From an uncultured Oscillospiraceae bacterium (lineage in GTDB: Bacteria; Bacillota; Clostridia; Oscillospirales; Oscillospiraceae): 17,162 nt of DNA. The notes under the pieces were generated by a model. It ran no database searches and was not told where the DNA came from. It saw nothing but the letters and a program-made list of their open reading frames with translations. The stretch is from contig CAJTLK010000039.1 of the NCBI GenBank assembly GCA_910577415.1, positions 1 through 17,162 on the forward strand. Reading direction: 5' to 3'. The position numbers and the translations under genes are program-made. Below are positions 1 to 7,116 of this stretch, piece after piece (the stretch's first letter is position 1; each line of letters opens with the position of its first letter).

Positions 1-1
1 C

Positions 2-241
2 GAGAAGGCCGGTCTGTCCAAGAAGGACACCGAGGCCGCCGTCAACGCCGCCATCGAGGCCATTGCCGATTGCCTGGCTTCCGGCGACAAGGTGCAGCTC
101 GTCGGCTTTGGTGCCTTCGAGGTGAAGTCCCGCGCCGCCCGCATCGGCCGCAACCCCAAGACCAAGGAGACCATCAAGATCCCCGCCTCCAAGGTCCCCG
201 CTTTCAAGCCCGGCAAGGCTCTGAAGGACACTGTGAAGTAA
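2..241 (+). CDS. hup: HU-family DNA-binding protein, 3' part
   Basis: This is the last 79 codons of an HU-type histone-like protein, a small dimeric nucleoid protein that binds and bends DNA without sequence specificity. The start lies before the window; about 11-12 residues are missing if it has the usual ~90. Visible are the second helix of the N-terminal helical half (TEAAVNAAIEAIADCLASG), the turn VGFGAFEV, and the DNA-binding beta arm with RNPKTKETIKIPASKVPAFKPGKALK, where the Arg-Asn-Pro tip and following lysines are the known minor-groove contacts. It ends in TAA followed by a strong hairpin terminator. In related Clostridia hup commonly sits next to the S4-domain gene found here, but the two are convergent in this window. 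The family is clear; which HU paralogue this is cannot be told. Confidence 0.95.
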   Translation, partial: EKAGLSKKDTEAAVNAAIEAIADCLASGDKVQLVGFGAFEVKSRAARIGRNPKTKETIKIPASKVPAFKPGKALKDTVK

Positions 242-251
242 GAAAGCCCCC

Positions 252-302
252 AAAAGGCAACGAAAGCCCCTCCCATCTGGGAGGGGCTTTTTGTTGCCTT
301 TT
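252..302. terminator. Bidirectional intrinsic terminator between hup and rqcP
   Basis: A 12-bp perfect stem (263-274 AAAGCCCCTCCC with 279-290 GGGAGGGGCTTT, loop ATCT) is nested in a second outer stem (252-261 AAAAGGCAAC with 293-302 GTTGCCTTTT). The rightward strand ends in a T run and the leftward strand has the matching A/T-rich flank, so it can stop both hup and the convergent htpG-rqcP transcript. Four bases separate it from the rqcP stop codon. Confidence 0.9.
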
Positions 303-305
303 TTG

Positions 306-548
306 CTATTTCACTTCCTCGTATAGTCCCACCGCGTCGGCCTTACCTACGATCTCCTGTACGTTCAGCACTTTGACCTTCGTGGTCCTCTCACCGAAGG
401 TAAGGGTCAGCACGTCCCCCGCCTTCACGTCATAGGACGCCTTGACCACCCGCCCGTTGGCGGTGATCCTGCCCGCATCACAGGCTTCGTTGGCCACCGT
501 GCGCCGCTTGATGAGCCGGGAGAGCTTGAGCCATTTGTCCAGCCTCAT
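306..548 (-). CDS. rqcP: S4-domain RNA-binding protein, RqcP/YabO (Hsp15-like)
   Basis: An 80-residue protein made of a single S4 RNA-binding domain: MRLDKWLKLSRLIKRRTVANEACDAG, then GRITANGRVVKASYDVKAGDVLTLTF. These are the classic S4 motif with the N-G-R/K-V turn and the D-x-L strand. The size and sequence match the Firmicutes YabO family, now called RqcP. Members bind the obstructed 50S ribosome with RqcH and tRNA-Ala and support C-terminal Ala tailing of stalled chains; E. coli Hsp15 is the related heat-shock protein. The ATG lies 15 bases after the htpG stop with a purine-rich stretch (AAGGGGGGCGGAAA) as ribosome binding site, so it is very likely co-transcribed with htpG and shares its CIRCE control. 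Family assignment is strong; the RqcP function is transferred from B. subtilis. Confidence 0.88.
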   Translation of the reverse strand: MRLDKWLKLSRLIKRRTVANEACDAGRITANGRVVKASYDVKAGDVLTLTFGERTTKVKVLNVQEIVGKADAVGLYEEVK

Positions 549-563
549 TTTCCGCCCCCCTTG

Positions 564-2492
564 TCAGTTCATCAGCGAGCAGACAAGCTCGGTATAGCGG
601 GCGGTGTCCTCCACGCTCAGCCCCGCAATGATGAGGGCCTGATCGTAGAGCAGCTCGGCGTATTTCTTCGCCTTCTCCGGGTCCTGGGCCACGGCCTGGG
701 CCAGGGCGGCATAGGCGGCGCTGTCGGCGTTCAGTTCCAGCACCCGCTGGGCCTTCATCCCCGCCATGGCGCCCCCCTCTACCCGCTGGAAGTACTTCTC
801 CATCTCCAGGGAAAGCGGCCCGTCGGTGGTCATGCACACCGCCCCGGAGCGGAGGACCTTGGAAAGCCGCACGTCGGAGACCTTGTCCCCCAGGGTCTCC
901 TTCACGAAGTCCAGCACAGGGCGGTTGGCCTCGGTCTTTTTCTCCGCCGCCGCCTTCTCCTCGTCGGTCTCGGGAAGGGCGTCGGGGTCGGCGGCGCTCT
1001 TGAAGCTCTTGCCCGCGTATGCCATCAGGCTTTGAGAGACAAACTCGTCGGCCTCGTCCACAAAGTAGAGGATCTCATAGCCCTTGTCCAGCACCCGCTC
1101 GGCCTGGGGCAGGGCCTTGGCCATCTCCACGCTCTCAGCGCAGAGGTAGAAGATGCTCTCCTGGCCTTCCTTCATCCGCTCCACGTACTCGGCCAGGGTG
1201 GTCAGCTCCTCCCCATTGGAGGAGGGGAACAGGAGCAGGTCCTGAAGCAGGTCCTTCTTCGCCCCATACTCCGCCACCGTGCCGTACTTGAGCTGTCGGG
1301 CAAAGCCCTGCCAGAACTTCAGGTATTTCTCCCTGTCCTCCTTTTGGAGCTTCAGCAACTCGTTCTTCACCTTTTTCTCCACGTTGGATTCGATGATGTG
1401 GAGGGCGCGGGTGTGCTGAAGGGTCTCCCGGGAGATGTTCAGGGGCAGGTCGGGAGAGTCCACCACACCCTTGACAAAGGAGAAGCAATCGCCCACCACC
1501 TCCGGGCACTTGTCCATGATGAGCACCCCGGAGGAGTAGAGCTGCAAGCCCTTCTCATAGTCCTTGGAATAGTAATCATAGGGAGCCTTGGCGGGGATAA
1601 AGAGCAGGGCCTTATACTCCATCTGTCCCTCGGCGGCGACATGGATAACGGCCAGGGGGTCCTCCCAGTCGGAGAACTTCTCCTTATAGAACTGGTTATA
1701 TTCCTCCTCCTTCACCTTGGCCTTGGGCCGCTGCCACAGGGGCACCATGGAGTTGAGGGTCTCCACCTGGCGGTGGGTCTCATACTCCGGCTTCCAGTCC
1801 TCCCCAGCGCCCTGAGGCCGCTCTTTCATATGGCTGTGCTCCACCTCCATGCGGATGGGGGTGTGGACGTAATCGGAATACTTCTTCACCAGCTCCTGGA
1901 TACGGTACTCCTCCAGGTATTCGGAAAAGCTCTCCTCGTCGGTATCGGGCTTGATGTGGAGAATGACCTCGGTGCCCACGTCGGCCTTATCACAAGGCTC
2001 CACAGTGTAGCCGTCGGCCCCGTCGGACTTCCACTCCCACGCCTCGTCGGAGCCGTAGGCCCTGGAGCGGACGGTGACTGCATCGGAGACCATAAAGGCG
2101 GAGTAGAAGCCCACGCCAAACTGGCCGATGATGTCCACCGCCTTGGCGTTCTTCCCGGTCAGCTCGGCCTTGTCCATCTCCTGTTTGAACTGGAACGAGC
2201 CGCTGCGGGCGATGGTGCCCAGGTTCTTCTCCAGCTCCTCTTTGGTCATGCCCACACCGTTGTCTGCGATAGTCAGGGTGCGGGAGGGCTTGTCCACCGT
2301 CAGGAATATCTGGAAATCCTTCCGCTTGATCTTCACCGCGTCGTCGGTGAGGGCCTTGTAGGCCAGCTTGTCCACCGCATCGCTGGCGTTGGAGATCAGC
2401 TCCCGGAGAAATATCTCCTTGTGGGTATAGATGGAGTTGATCATCAGGTCCAGCAGCCGCTTGGATTCGGCCTTGAATTGCTTTTTCGCCAT
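564..2492 (-). CDS. htpG: Molecular chaperone HtpG (bacterial Hsp90)
   Basis: A 642-residue ATP-dependent cytosolic chaperone, the usual length for bacterial HtpG. The N-terminal GHKL ATPase domain shows the conserved ELISNASDAVDKL (catalytic Glu31, Mg-binding Asn35), ADNGVGM (Asp77 contacts adenine) and GQFGVGFYSAF (glycine-rich lid, 123-133). The middle domain contains LNISRETLQHTRAL with the conserved Arg that reaches the ATP gamma-phosphate. The C-terminal dimerisation domain follows with no MEEVD tail, as expected in bacteria. I chose the ATG at 2492 because it gives the family start MAKKQFKAES and has GGAGG at 2503-2507. An in-frame ATG 39 bases upstream would add a non-homologous extension and lacks a site. 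It heads a leftward unit with rqcP. Upstream lie a 125-base leader, a perfect CIRCE box and a good sigma-A promoter, so HrcA repression is likely. Confidence 0.97.
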   Translation of the reverse strand: MAKKQFKAESKRLLDLMINSIYTHKEIFLRELISNASDAVDKLAYKALTDDAVKIKRKDFQIFLTVDKPSRTLTIADNGVGMTKEELEKNLGTIARSGSFQFKQEMDKAELTGKNAKAVDIIGQFGVGFYSAFMVSDAVTVRSRAYGSDEAWEWKSDGADGYTVEPCDKADVGTEVILHIKPDTDEESFSEYLEEYRIQELVKKYSDYVHTPIRMEVEHSHMKERPQGAGEDWKPEYETHRQVETLNSMVPLWQRPKAKVKEEEYNQFYKEKFSDWEDPLAVIHVAAEGQMEYKALLFIPAKAPYDYYSKDYEKGLQLYSSGVLIMDKCPEVVGDCFSFVKGVVDSPDLPLNISRETLQHTRALHIIESNVEKKVKNELLKLQKEDREKYLKFWQGFARQLKYGTVAEYGAKKDLLQDLLLFPSSNGEELTTLAEYVERMKEGQESIFYLCAESVEMAKALPQAERVLDKGYEILYFVDEADEFVSQSLMAYAGKSFKSAADPDALPETDEEKAAAEKKTEANRPVLDFVKETLGDKVSDVRLSKVLRSGAVCMTTDGPLSLEMEKYFQRVEGGAMAGMKAQRVLELNADSAAYAALAQAVAQDPEKAKKYAELLYDQALIIAGLSVEDTARYTELVCSLMN

Positions 2493-2540
2493 CTTGTGTA
2501 CGCCTCCGTATATCATTAATTTTATAAACATGGGAAATGC

Positions 2541-2606
2541 GGGTGGGTCCGGGACCCACCCCTACAAAAGCCTTGCCACATGTAGGGGCAGGTTCAAAAC
2601 CCACCC
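2541..2606. repeat. Inverted pair of short TGTAGGGG-type repeats in the htpG leader
   Basis: Two half-elements face outward from a 14-base centre. The left one, read on the minus strand, is TGTAGGGGTGGGTCC followed by GGACCCACCC; the right one on the plus strand is TGTAGGGGCAGGTTC followed by ACCCACCC. Together they form an inverted repeat (CCCCTACA 2559-2566 with TGTAGGGG 2581-2588, and GGGTGGG 2541-2547 with CCCACCC 2600-2606). The left half also makes its own 9-bp hairpin (2542-2550 with 2552-2560). The layout resembles REP doublets (REPINs): two palindromic units in opposite orientation, no coding capacity. It lies entirely in the transcribed leader of htpG, downstream of CIRCE. That it is a multi-copy genomic repeat is inference. 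Confidence 0.65.
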
Positions 2607-2615
2607 GAAAAGCAA

Positions 2616-2650
2616 AGCGTTAGCACTCATTCTTCCCGAGTGCTAACGCT
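2616..2650 (-). promoter_or_regulatory. CIRCE operator (HrcA binding site) for htpG-rqcP
   Basis: The core is an exact match to the CIRCE consensus: TTAGCACTC at 2620-2628, nine bases, GAGTGCTAA at 2638-2646. The dyad extends four more paired bases on each side (AGCG/CGCT), giving 13-bp arms. It directly follows the -10 box of the leftward promoter, covering the probable transcription start, the standard position for HrcA repression. Controlled genes are therefore htpG and, by co-transcription, rqcP. HrcA itself is not in the window. Confidence 0.96.
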
Positions 2651-2679
2651 ATGATAGCTCTTTTTTCCATGAATTGCAA
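2651..2679 (-). promoter_or_regulatory. Sigma-A type promoter for htpG-rqcP
   Basis: Read on the minus strand, TTGCAA (2679-2674) is followed after exactly 17 bases by TATCAT (2656-2651), four and five matches of six to the consensus boxes. The CIRCE dyad begins immediately after the -10 box. There is no second obvious promoter nearer to htpG. Confidence 0.8.
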
Positions 2680-2850
2680 GAGGGTTCAAAGAATGTTTAC
2701 AATTTCTCCAAGGAAGATCTGTACCATGTGATCGCCAGTTCCTTTCTCGCCAGCTACCGCGCCGCCAGCGGTTCCATCCCGGCCACCCTGTCAGGGTGGG
2801 CTTTTCCTTTCCCCTGCCCCGACAAAAGCGCCCCGGCGAGATCAAATCCC
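2680..2850 (+). other. Intergenic stretch with a gene-like open frame, possible remnant
   Basis: The gap between htpG and ymdB is about 400 bases. Besides the CIRCE, promoter and repeat elements listed, 2683-2790 reads on the plus strand as V-Y-N-F-S-K-E-D-L-Y-H-V-I-A-S-S-F-L-A with C/G-ending codons like real genes here. The only in-frame start upstream is a TTG at 2674 with no ribosome binding site, and the frame runs straight through a terminator-like hairpin to 2895. I do not recognise the sequence. It may be the decayed fragment of a displaced gene, or chance. It is not called as a gene. Confidence 0.25.
2783..2810 (+). terminator. Weak rightward terminator-like hairpin
   Basis: CCACCC (2783-2788) pairs with GGGTGG (2794-2799) around TGTCA, and CTTTTCCTTT follows at 2801-2810. 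The stem is short and no clear rightward gene precedes it, so it may be the relic terminator of a lost gene, or accidental. Confidence 0.35.
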
Positions 2851-2854
2851 ATCA

Positions 2855-2883
2855 TTGCGCTTTTTCGGGAAATTGCGTATAAT
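2855..2883 (+). promoter_or_regulatory. Sigma-A type promoter for ymdB-yhaO-yhaN
   Basis: TTGCGC (2855-2860), a 17-base spacer and a perfect TATAAT (2878-2883) lie 38 bases before the ymdB start codon. A ribosome binding site AGGAAGGGGG follows at 2905-2914. Confidence 0.78.
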
Positions 2884-2921
2884 AGAAGCCAATAAAGACT
2901 TTACAGGAAGGGGGCGGCGGT

Positions 2922-3701
2922 ATGGTCTTCCGTCTGCTGGCCGTGGGCGACATCGTGGGTGAGAGCGGTCTGGAGTTTCTGGACGCGCACCTGCGAAGCC
3001 TAAAGAAACTAAAAAGCGTGGATTTCACCGTGGTCAACGGGGAAAACGCCTCGGGCCGGGGCATCCTCCCCCGGCAGGCCCAGGCCATTTTTGACGCCGG
3101 GGGCGACGTTATCACCCTGGGCAACCACACCTGGGACAAGATCCAGATCGCCGATTTTCTGGAGGAGAATCCATACATCCTCCGTCCCGGCAACTATACT
3201 CCCCGGGTCCCGGGCCGGGGCTGGGGGGGCTTTGACGGCCCCCGTGGGCTGCGCATCGGAGTGATAAACCTCATCGGACGCACCGGGATGGACGCCAACT
3301 TCGACAGCCCCTTTACCACGGCGGAGCGGGCCTTGAAGGAGCTGGACGCCGACCTTTTCTTTGTAGACTTCCACGCCGAGGCCACCAGCGAGAAGGGGGC
3401 CATGGGGTTTTTCCTGGACGGGCGGGTATCCGCCGTCTGGGGCACCCACACCCATGTGCCCACCGCCGACTGTCAGGTCCTTCCCAAGGGCACCGGCTTT
3501 GTCACCGACCTTGGCATGACCGGCCCTGGAGTGTCGGTGCTCGGGATCAAACCAGAGCAGTCGGTCAACCGCTTTTTGGGGGGGCTGCCCCAGCGCTACG
3601 AGGAGGCCCCCGGCCCCCGGAAGTTAGAGAGCGTGCTTTTTACCGTGGACACTGACACAAAGAAATGCCTCGCCGTGGAGCGGGTGGACATCAAAGATTA
3701 A
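2922..3701 (+). CDS. ymdB: YmdB-family metallophosphoesterase (TIGR00282)
   Basis: A 259-residue cytosolic dinuclear metallophosphoesterase of the YmdB family, near the usual length of about 264. B. subtilis YmdB hydrolyses 2',3'-cyclic nucleotides and influences biofilm and motility decisions; the closest Deinococcus relative acts on cAMP. All expected metal-binding positions are visible: GDIVG with Asp10, NGENASGRG with Glu41 and Asn42, GNHTWD with Asn68 and His69, FHAEATSEK with His151, and GTHTHVPTAD with His176 and His178. The ATG at 2922 follows an AGGAAGGGGG site and gives the family N-terminus. It is first in a rightward unit; yhaO starts 12 bases after its stop. In many Firmicutes ymdB lies beside rny or spoVS; here it sits instead with an SbcCD-like pair. 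Confidence 0.93.
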   Translation: MVFRLLAVGDIVGESGLEFLDAHLRSLKKLKSVDFTVVNGENASGRGILPRQAQAIFDAGGDVITLGNHTWDKIQIADFLEENPYILRPGNYTPRVPGRGWGGFDGPRGLRIGVINLIGRTGMDANFDSPFTTAERALKELDADLFFVDFHAEATSEKGAMGFFLDGRVSAVWGTHTHVPTADCQVLPKGTGFVTDLGMTGPGVSVLGIKPEQSVNRFLGGLPQRYEEAPGPRKLESVLFTVDTDTKKCLAVERVDIKD

Positions 3702-3713
3702 GGAGGCTCTGCC

Positions 3714-4793
3714 ATGCTGCATATCCTACACGCCGCCGACCTCCATCTGGACGCCCCCTTCGCCGCCCTCACGGCAGAGCAAGCCCGGCAGCGGCGGGGC
3801 GAACAGCGGCTGGTGCTGGACGCCCTGGCCGACACCGCCATTGAGCGGGGCGCCGACCTGGTTGTCCTCTCCGGCGACCTGCTGGATGACCGCCAGACCT
3901 ACCGGGAGACCGCCCAGGCCCTGGCCTCCGCCCTGGGGCGTATCCCCGCCCCGGTGGCCATCGCCCCCGGCAACCACGACCCATACAGCGCCTCCTCCCT
4001 CTACGCCGCCGACATCTGGCCCGACAACGTCCTCATTTTCAAGGACAGCGCGGTCCAGAGGGTGGAGCTTTCCGAGCTTACCCTTTATGGCGCGGCCTTT
4101 ACCTCCCCCTTCCGGGATACCTCCCCGTTGGCGGGCTTCACCGCCCCCCGGACGGACAAGCCCACGGTGATGGCTGTTCACGGCGACGTGGACGGCAAGG
4201 GCCGCTACGGCTCCATCTCCCGGGAGGACATTGCCCAAAGCGGCCTTACCTATCTGGCTCTGGGCCACATCCACGCCTGCTCCGGGCTGCAAAGGAGCGG
4301 CAATACATACTGGGCCTACCCCGGCTGCGCCGAGGGCCGGGGCTTTGACGAGCTGGGGGACAAGGGGGCGCTGTGGGTCGCCATCGACGGAGAGACCGTC
4401 AGCGCGGAGTTCCTCCCCCTTTGCAAAAGGAGATATGAGATCGTGGAGTGCGACCTCACCGGGAAGGACCCGGCCCAGGCCGTGACCCAGACCCTCAGTC
4501 AAGGACGAAAAGAAGATGTGTGCCGCCTCATCCTCACCGGGGAGGCAGAGGGGCTTGACCTGGCGGCTCTTCACCGGGCAGCCGGGGAATACCGCTGGAC
4601 GGTGAGCCTCCGGGACCACACCCGTGTGCCCCAAGACCTATGGAGCCGGGAGGAGGAGGACAGTCTGACCGGGCTTTTCCTCCGGGAAATGCGCGAGCGC
4701 ATCGCCGCCGCCGAGGAAAAAGACCGCCCCACCCTGGAGCGGGCGGTTCGGTTTGGGCTGGCCGCCCTGGAAAATGGGGAGGACACGCCATGA
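3714..4793 (+). CDS. yhaO: YhaO-like DNA repair exonuclease (SbcD/Mre11 type)
   Basis: A 359-residue calcineurin-like metallophosphoesterase of the SbcD/Mre11 nuclease group. Motifs in order are ADLHLD (Asp9, His11), LSGDLLDD (Asp55), PGNHDPY (Asn87, His88), VHGDV (His156) and LGHIHA (His185, His187), the complete set of metal ligands. The C-terminal 130 residues form the capping and partner-binding region and are variable in the family. SbcD proteins cut hairpin and blocked DNA ends together with an SbcC-type ATPase. The ATG has AAGGAGG seven bases upstream and lies 12 bases after ymdB. Its TGA overlaps the ATG of the next gene (ATGA at 4790-4793), so the two are translationally coupled, as expected for a nuclease-ATPase complex. 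B. subtilis YhaO (about 408 residues) is somewhat longer. The physiological role of YhaO/YhaN is not firmly established. Confidence 0.9.
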   Translation: MLHILHAADLHLDAPFAALTAEQARQRRGEQRLVLDALADTAIERGADLVVLSGDLLDDRQTYRETAQALASALGRIPAPVAIAPGNHDPYSASSLYAADIWPDNVLIFKDSAVQRVELSELTLYGAAFTSPFRDTSPLAGFTAPRTDKPTVMAVHGDVDGKGRYGSISREDIAQSGLTYLALGHIHACSGLQRSGNTYWAYPGCAEGRGFDELGDKGALWVAIDGETVSAEFLPLCKRRYEIVECDLTGKDPAQAVTQTLSQGRKEDVCRLILTGEAEGLDLAALHRAAGEYRWTVSLRDHTRVPQDLWSREEEDSLTGLFLREMRERIAAAEEKDRPTLERAVRFGLAALENGEDTP

Positions 4794-7045
4794 GGATCAT
4801 TGAAATGACCGCCACCTTTGGGCGGCTGAACAAGGTCGTCCTCCGCCCCGGAGCGGGGCTTACTCTCATTGAGGCCCCCAACGAGAGCGGAAAATCCACC
4901 TGGGCGGCCTTTCTCCGGGCCATGCTCTACGGCTTTCCCACCCGTGACCGCAACAGTGCGGGCTATCTTGCGGAGAAAAACCGCTACCAGCCCTGGTCGG
5001 GAGCGGCTATGGAGGGTTCTATCCGCCTGGAGTGGAAGGGCCGGGAGGTCACGCTCTACCGCGGGCCCAAGGGTAGCGTGCCCTGGGGGGCCTTTTCCGC
5101 CCTATGGAGCGCCACCAACGAGCCGGTGGAGGGCATGACCGGGGAAAACTGCGGCGAGCTGCTTCTGGGGGTCTCCCGGGAGGTCTTTGAGCGCACCGCC
5201 TTTGTGGGACAGAATGGCGCCTTCCTCTCCCCCAGCGCCGACCTGGAAAAACGCATTGCCGCCCTGGCCACCTCAGGCGAGGAGGAGGTCTCCTTCTCCC
5301 AGGTGGAACGACGGCTCAAGGACTGGCTCAACCGCCGGAGGGTCAACAGCCGGGTGGGCCTCATTCCCGAACTGACCGAACAACTCTCCCATGTGGACGC
5401 CGCCCTGGAGCGGCAGGGGGCCATCCTCTGTCAGGCCCAGCAATCCCGACAGGAGAGCGAGGCTCTGGACGCCCGGCGGCTGGAGCTGGAAGCCCGGCTT
5501 CAGGCCCACGCCGCCAGTGAAAAGGCTCAACAGGCCCAGCGCCGCCGGGAGGCCCAGGCGGACTACGACGCCCTCTCCGCCCAGTCCGAGGCCCAGAGGC
5601 GAGCCGTGGAGGTCCTTCCCTCCGCCGACATTCTGCGCCAGGCCCAAGGCGACCTCACCTACCTGAACACCCTTGCAGCCAACGAAAGGCTGGCGGAAAA
5701 GGCCATTCCCGAGGCCCAGGAGAAGGCACATGCGGCGGAAGCCGCCATCCAGGCCGACCCCTATTTTGCCGGGATGGACCCCGACCAGGCCGCCGCCCAG
5801 GCCCAGAGGGACTATGACGCCGCCCACCAGGCCGGGGAAAAGGCCCGGAAGGTCTTCCGGCCCGGTTTTCTGCTCTCACTTCCCTTTTTGCTCACCGCCA
5901 TTATGGCCCTCTATGCCTATATTGCTATTGGGGATACCACTCCCTTCGCCCCCTGGTGGGGCTTCCTGGTCCTCTACGCCCCCTGGGTCTGGGGAGGCTG
6001 GGGGGCAGCCGTTCTGGGCCTCTTTCTTTGGCAAAAGAAGCTCAAAAGCGACCATTCTAAGCTGCTGCAACGCTATGACGCCCAAGCCCCGGAGGACATC
6101 CTTTCCAAAGCCGCCGCCTACCGGGATAAGCGCGCCGCCGCCCAGGAATCCCAACGGGAGCTGCAAACCATTGAGCGGGAGCGGGACAAGCTCTCCGCCC
6201 AGCGGGAGGAACTCACCGAACAGCTTCTCTCCCTGGTCCGCCCCTTTGCTCCCGACGTTACCGACCTCTTCGGCCTCTCCGCCGCCCTTTCCAGAGCGTT
6301 GCAGCAGGGGGAGAATTACCGTCTCCTCCAGGCCAGGACCCAGGCGGCGGAACAGCTCCTTGCCGCCCTGCCCCAGGTGGACGCCGTCCCCGCCCCTCTC
6401 TCCTCCGTCCCCTTACAAGGCGATCCCGACCAGCTCTCCGGGCAGCTTGCCGCCGTCCGGGGCGAGCTGAGGCGCGTATCCGACGCCGCCTCCCGTTTGC
6501 GGGGCGAGCTGAACAGCCTGGGCGACCCGGCAGAGCTGGAGGCCCAGCGAAGCTCTCTTTTAGAGGAGCTGGAAAAGCGCCAGGGGGAATACGACGCTAT
6601 CAGCGCCGCCCTCGATGGTTTGAAAGCCGCCGACGACGCCCTCCGGGCCCGCTTCTCCCCCGCCGTGAACCAAAAGGCGGGAGAATATCTTTCCGCCCTC
6701 ACCGGGGGGAGGTACGGAAAGGCCGCCCTCACCCGGCAGTTCCAGGCTTTGGCCCAGGAACCGGGGGACGTGTCCCTCCGACAGGACCTTTCCCTCTCCG
6801 CCGGGGCCGCCCAACAGCTCTACCTGGCTCTGCGCCTTGCCATGTGTGAGCTGGCTCTGCCCCAGACAGAGCCTTGTCCCCTTGTGCTGGACGACGTTTT
6901 GGATACCTTTGACGACCAGCGGGCCAAGCTGGCCCTTAACTGTCTGCTGGATATGGCCAAGAACCGACAGGTCCTCCTCTTCACCTGCCACAGCCGGGAG
7001 GGAGAGCTGCTGCGGGGGACCGGGGCTGCCGTCGCCGCCCTTTGA
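4790..7045 (+). CDS. yhaN: YhaN-like SMC/SbcC-type ATPase with central membrane hairpin
   Basis: A 751-residue ABC-type ATPase with its nucleotide domain split between the two ends. Walker A is EAPNESGKST (28-37); the signature region is LSAGAAQQLYLALRLAM (669-685) and Walker B is LVLDDVLDTFDD (698-709). Between are long Ala/Gln/Glu-rich coiled coils (about 200-350 and 415-650). Where SbcC and Rad50 carry a zinc hook, this protein has two hydrophobic segments (about 359-380 and 386-412, rich in Leu, Trp and Tyr), so the coil tip is probably anchored in the membrane, a trait of the YhaN group. It is about 200 residues shorter than B. subtilis YhaN (963). The start at 4790 overlaps the yhaO stop. 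An open frame reaches back to 4640 but that part is the shadow of yhaO. It ends 8 bases before the lepB promoter. Confidence 0.88.
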   Translation: MRIIEMTATFGRLNKVVLRPGAGLTLIEAPNESGKSTWAAFLRAMLYGFPTRDRNSAGYLAEKNRYQPWSGAAMEGSIRLEWKGREVTLYRGPKGSVPWGAFSALWSATNEPVEGMTGENCGELLLGVSREVFERTAFVGQNGAFLSPSADLEKRIAALATSGEEEVSFSQVERRLKDWLNRRRVNSRVGLIPELTEQLSHVDAALERQGAILCQAQQSRQESEALDARRLELEARLQAHAASEKAQQAQRRREAQADYDALSAQSEAQRRAVEVLPSADILRQAQGDLTYLNTLAANERLAEKAIPEAQEKAHAAEAAIQADPYFAGMDPDQAAAQAQRDYDAAHQAGEKARKVFRPGFLLSLPFLLTAIMALYAYIAIGDTTPFAPWWGFLVLYAPWVWGGWGAAVLGLFLWQKKLKSDHSKLLQRYDAQAPEDILSKAAAYRDKRAAAQESQRELQTIERERDKLSAQREELTEQLLSLVRPFAPDVTDLFGLSAALSRALQQGENYRLLQARTQAAEQLLAALPQVDAVPAPLSSVPLQGDPDQLSGQLAAVRGELRRVSDAASRLRGELNSLGDPAELEAQRSSLLEELEKRQGEYDAISAALDGLKAADDALRARFSPAVNQKAGEYLSALTGGRYGKAALTRQFQALAQEPGDVSLRQDLSLSAGAAQQLYLALRLAMCELALPQTEPCPLVLDDVLDTFDDQRAKLALNCLLDMAKNRQVLLFTCHSREGELLRGTGAAVAAL

Positions 7046-7053
7046 CCCCACCC

Positions 7054-7082
7054 TTGCTTTTTTTCAGGAATCGGGCTATAAT
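7054..7082 (+). promoter_or_regulatory. Sigma-A type promoter for lepB
   Basis: TTGCTT (7054-7059), 17 bases, and a perfect TATAAT (7077-7082) lie just after the yhaN stop and 34 bases before the lepB ATG. lepB can therefore be made independently of the preceding unit; no terminator separates them. Confidence 0.78.
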
Positions 7083-7116
7083 ACTCTATTGAAACTCCCA
7101 CTGTGAGGTGAGATGC

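Noticed and set aside
561..2519. 652-codon rightward open frame opposite htpG
   Set aside because: It is the antisense shadow of a GC-rich gene. The product is Leu/Gly/His/Val-rich with no motifs, whereas the opposite strand encodes an unmistakable Hsp90.
2581..2650. Riboswitch in the htpG leader
   Set aside because: The structure is explained by the CIRCE dyad and the repeat pair; no known aptamer motif seen.
2674..2895. 73-codon frame between htpG and ymdB as a real gene
   Set aside because: TTG start with no ribosome binding site, it overlaps the htpG -35 box, and it runs through a hairpin and the ymdB promoter. Kept only as a possible remnant.
4640..4789. Upstream extension of the YhaN frame
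   Set aside because: It lies within yhaO in another frame and is Arg/Gly-rich. The ATG at 4790 overlapping the yhaO stop gives the conserved N-terminus.
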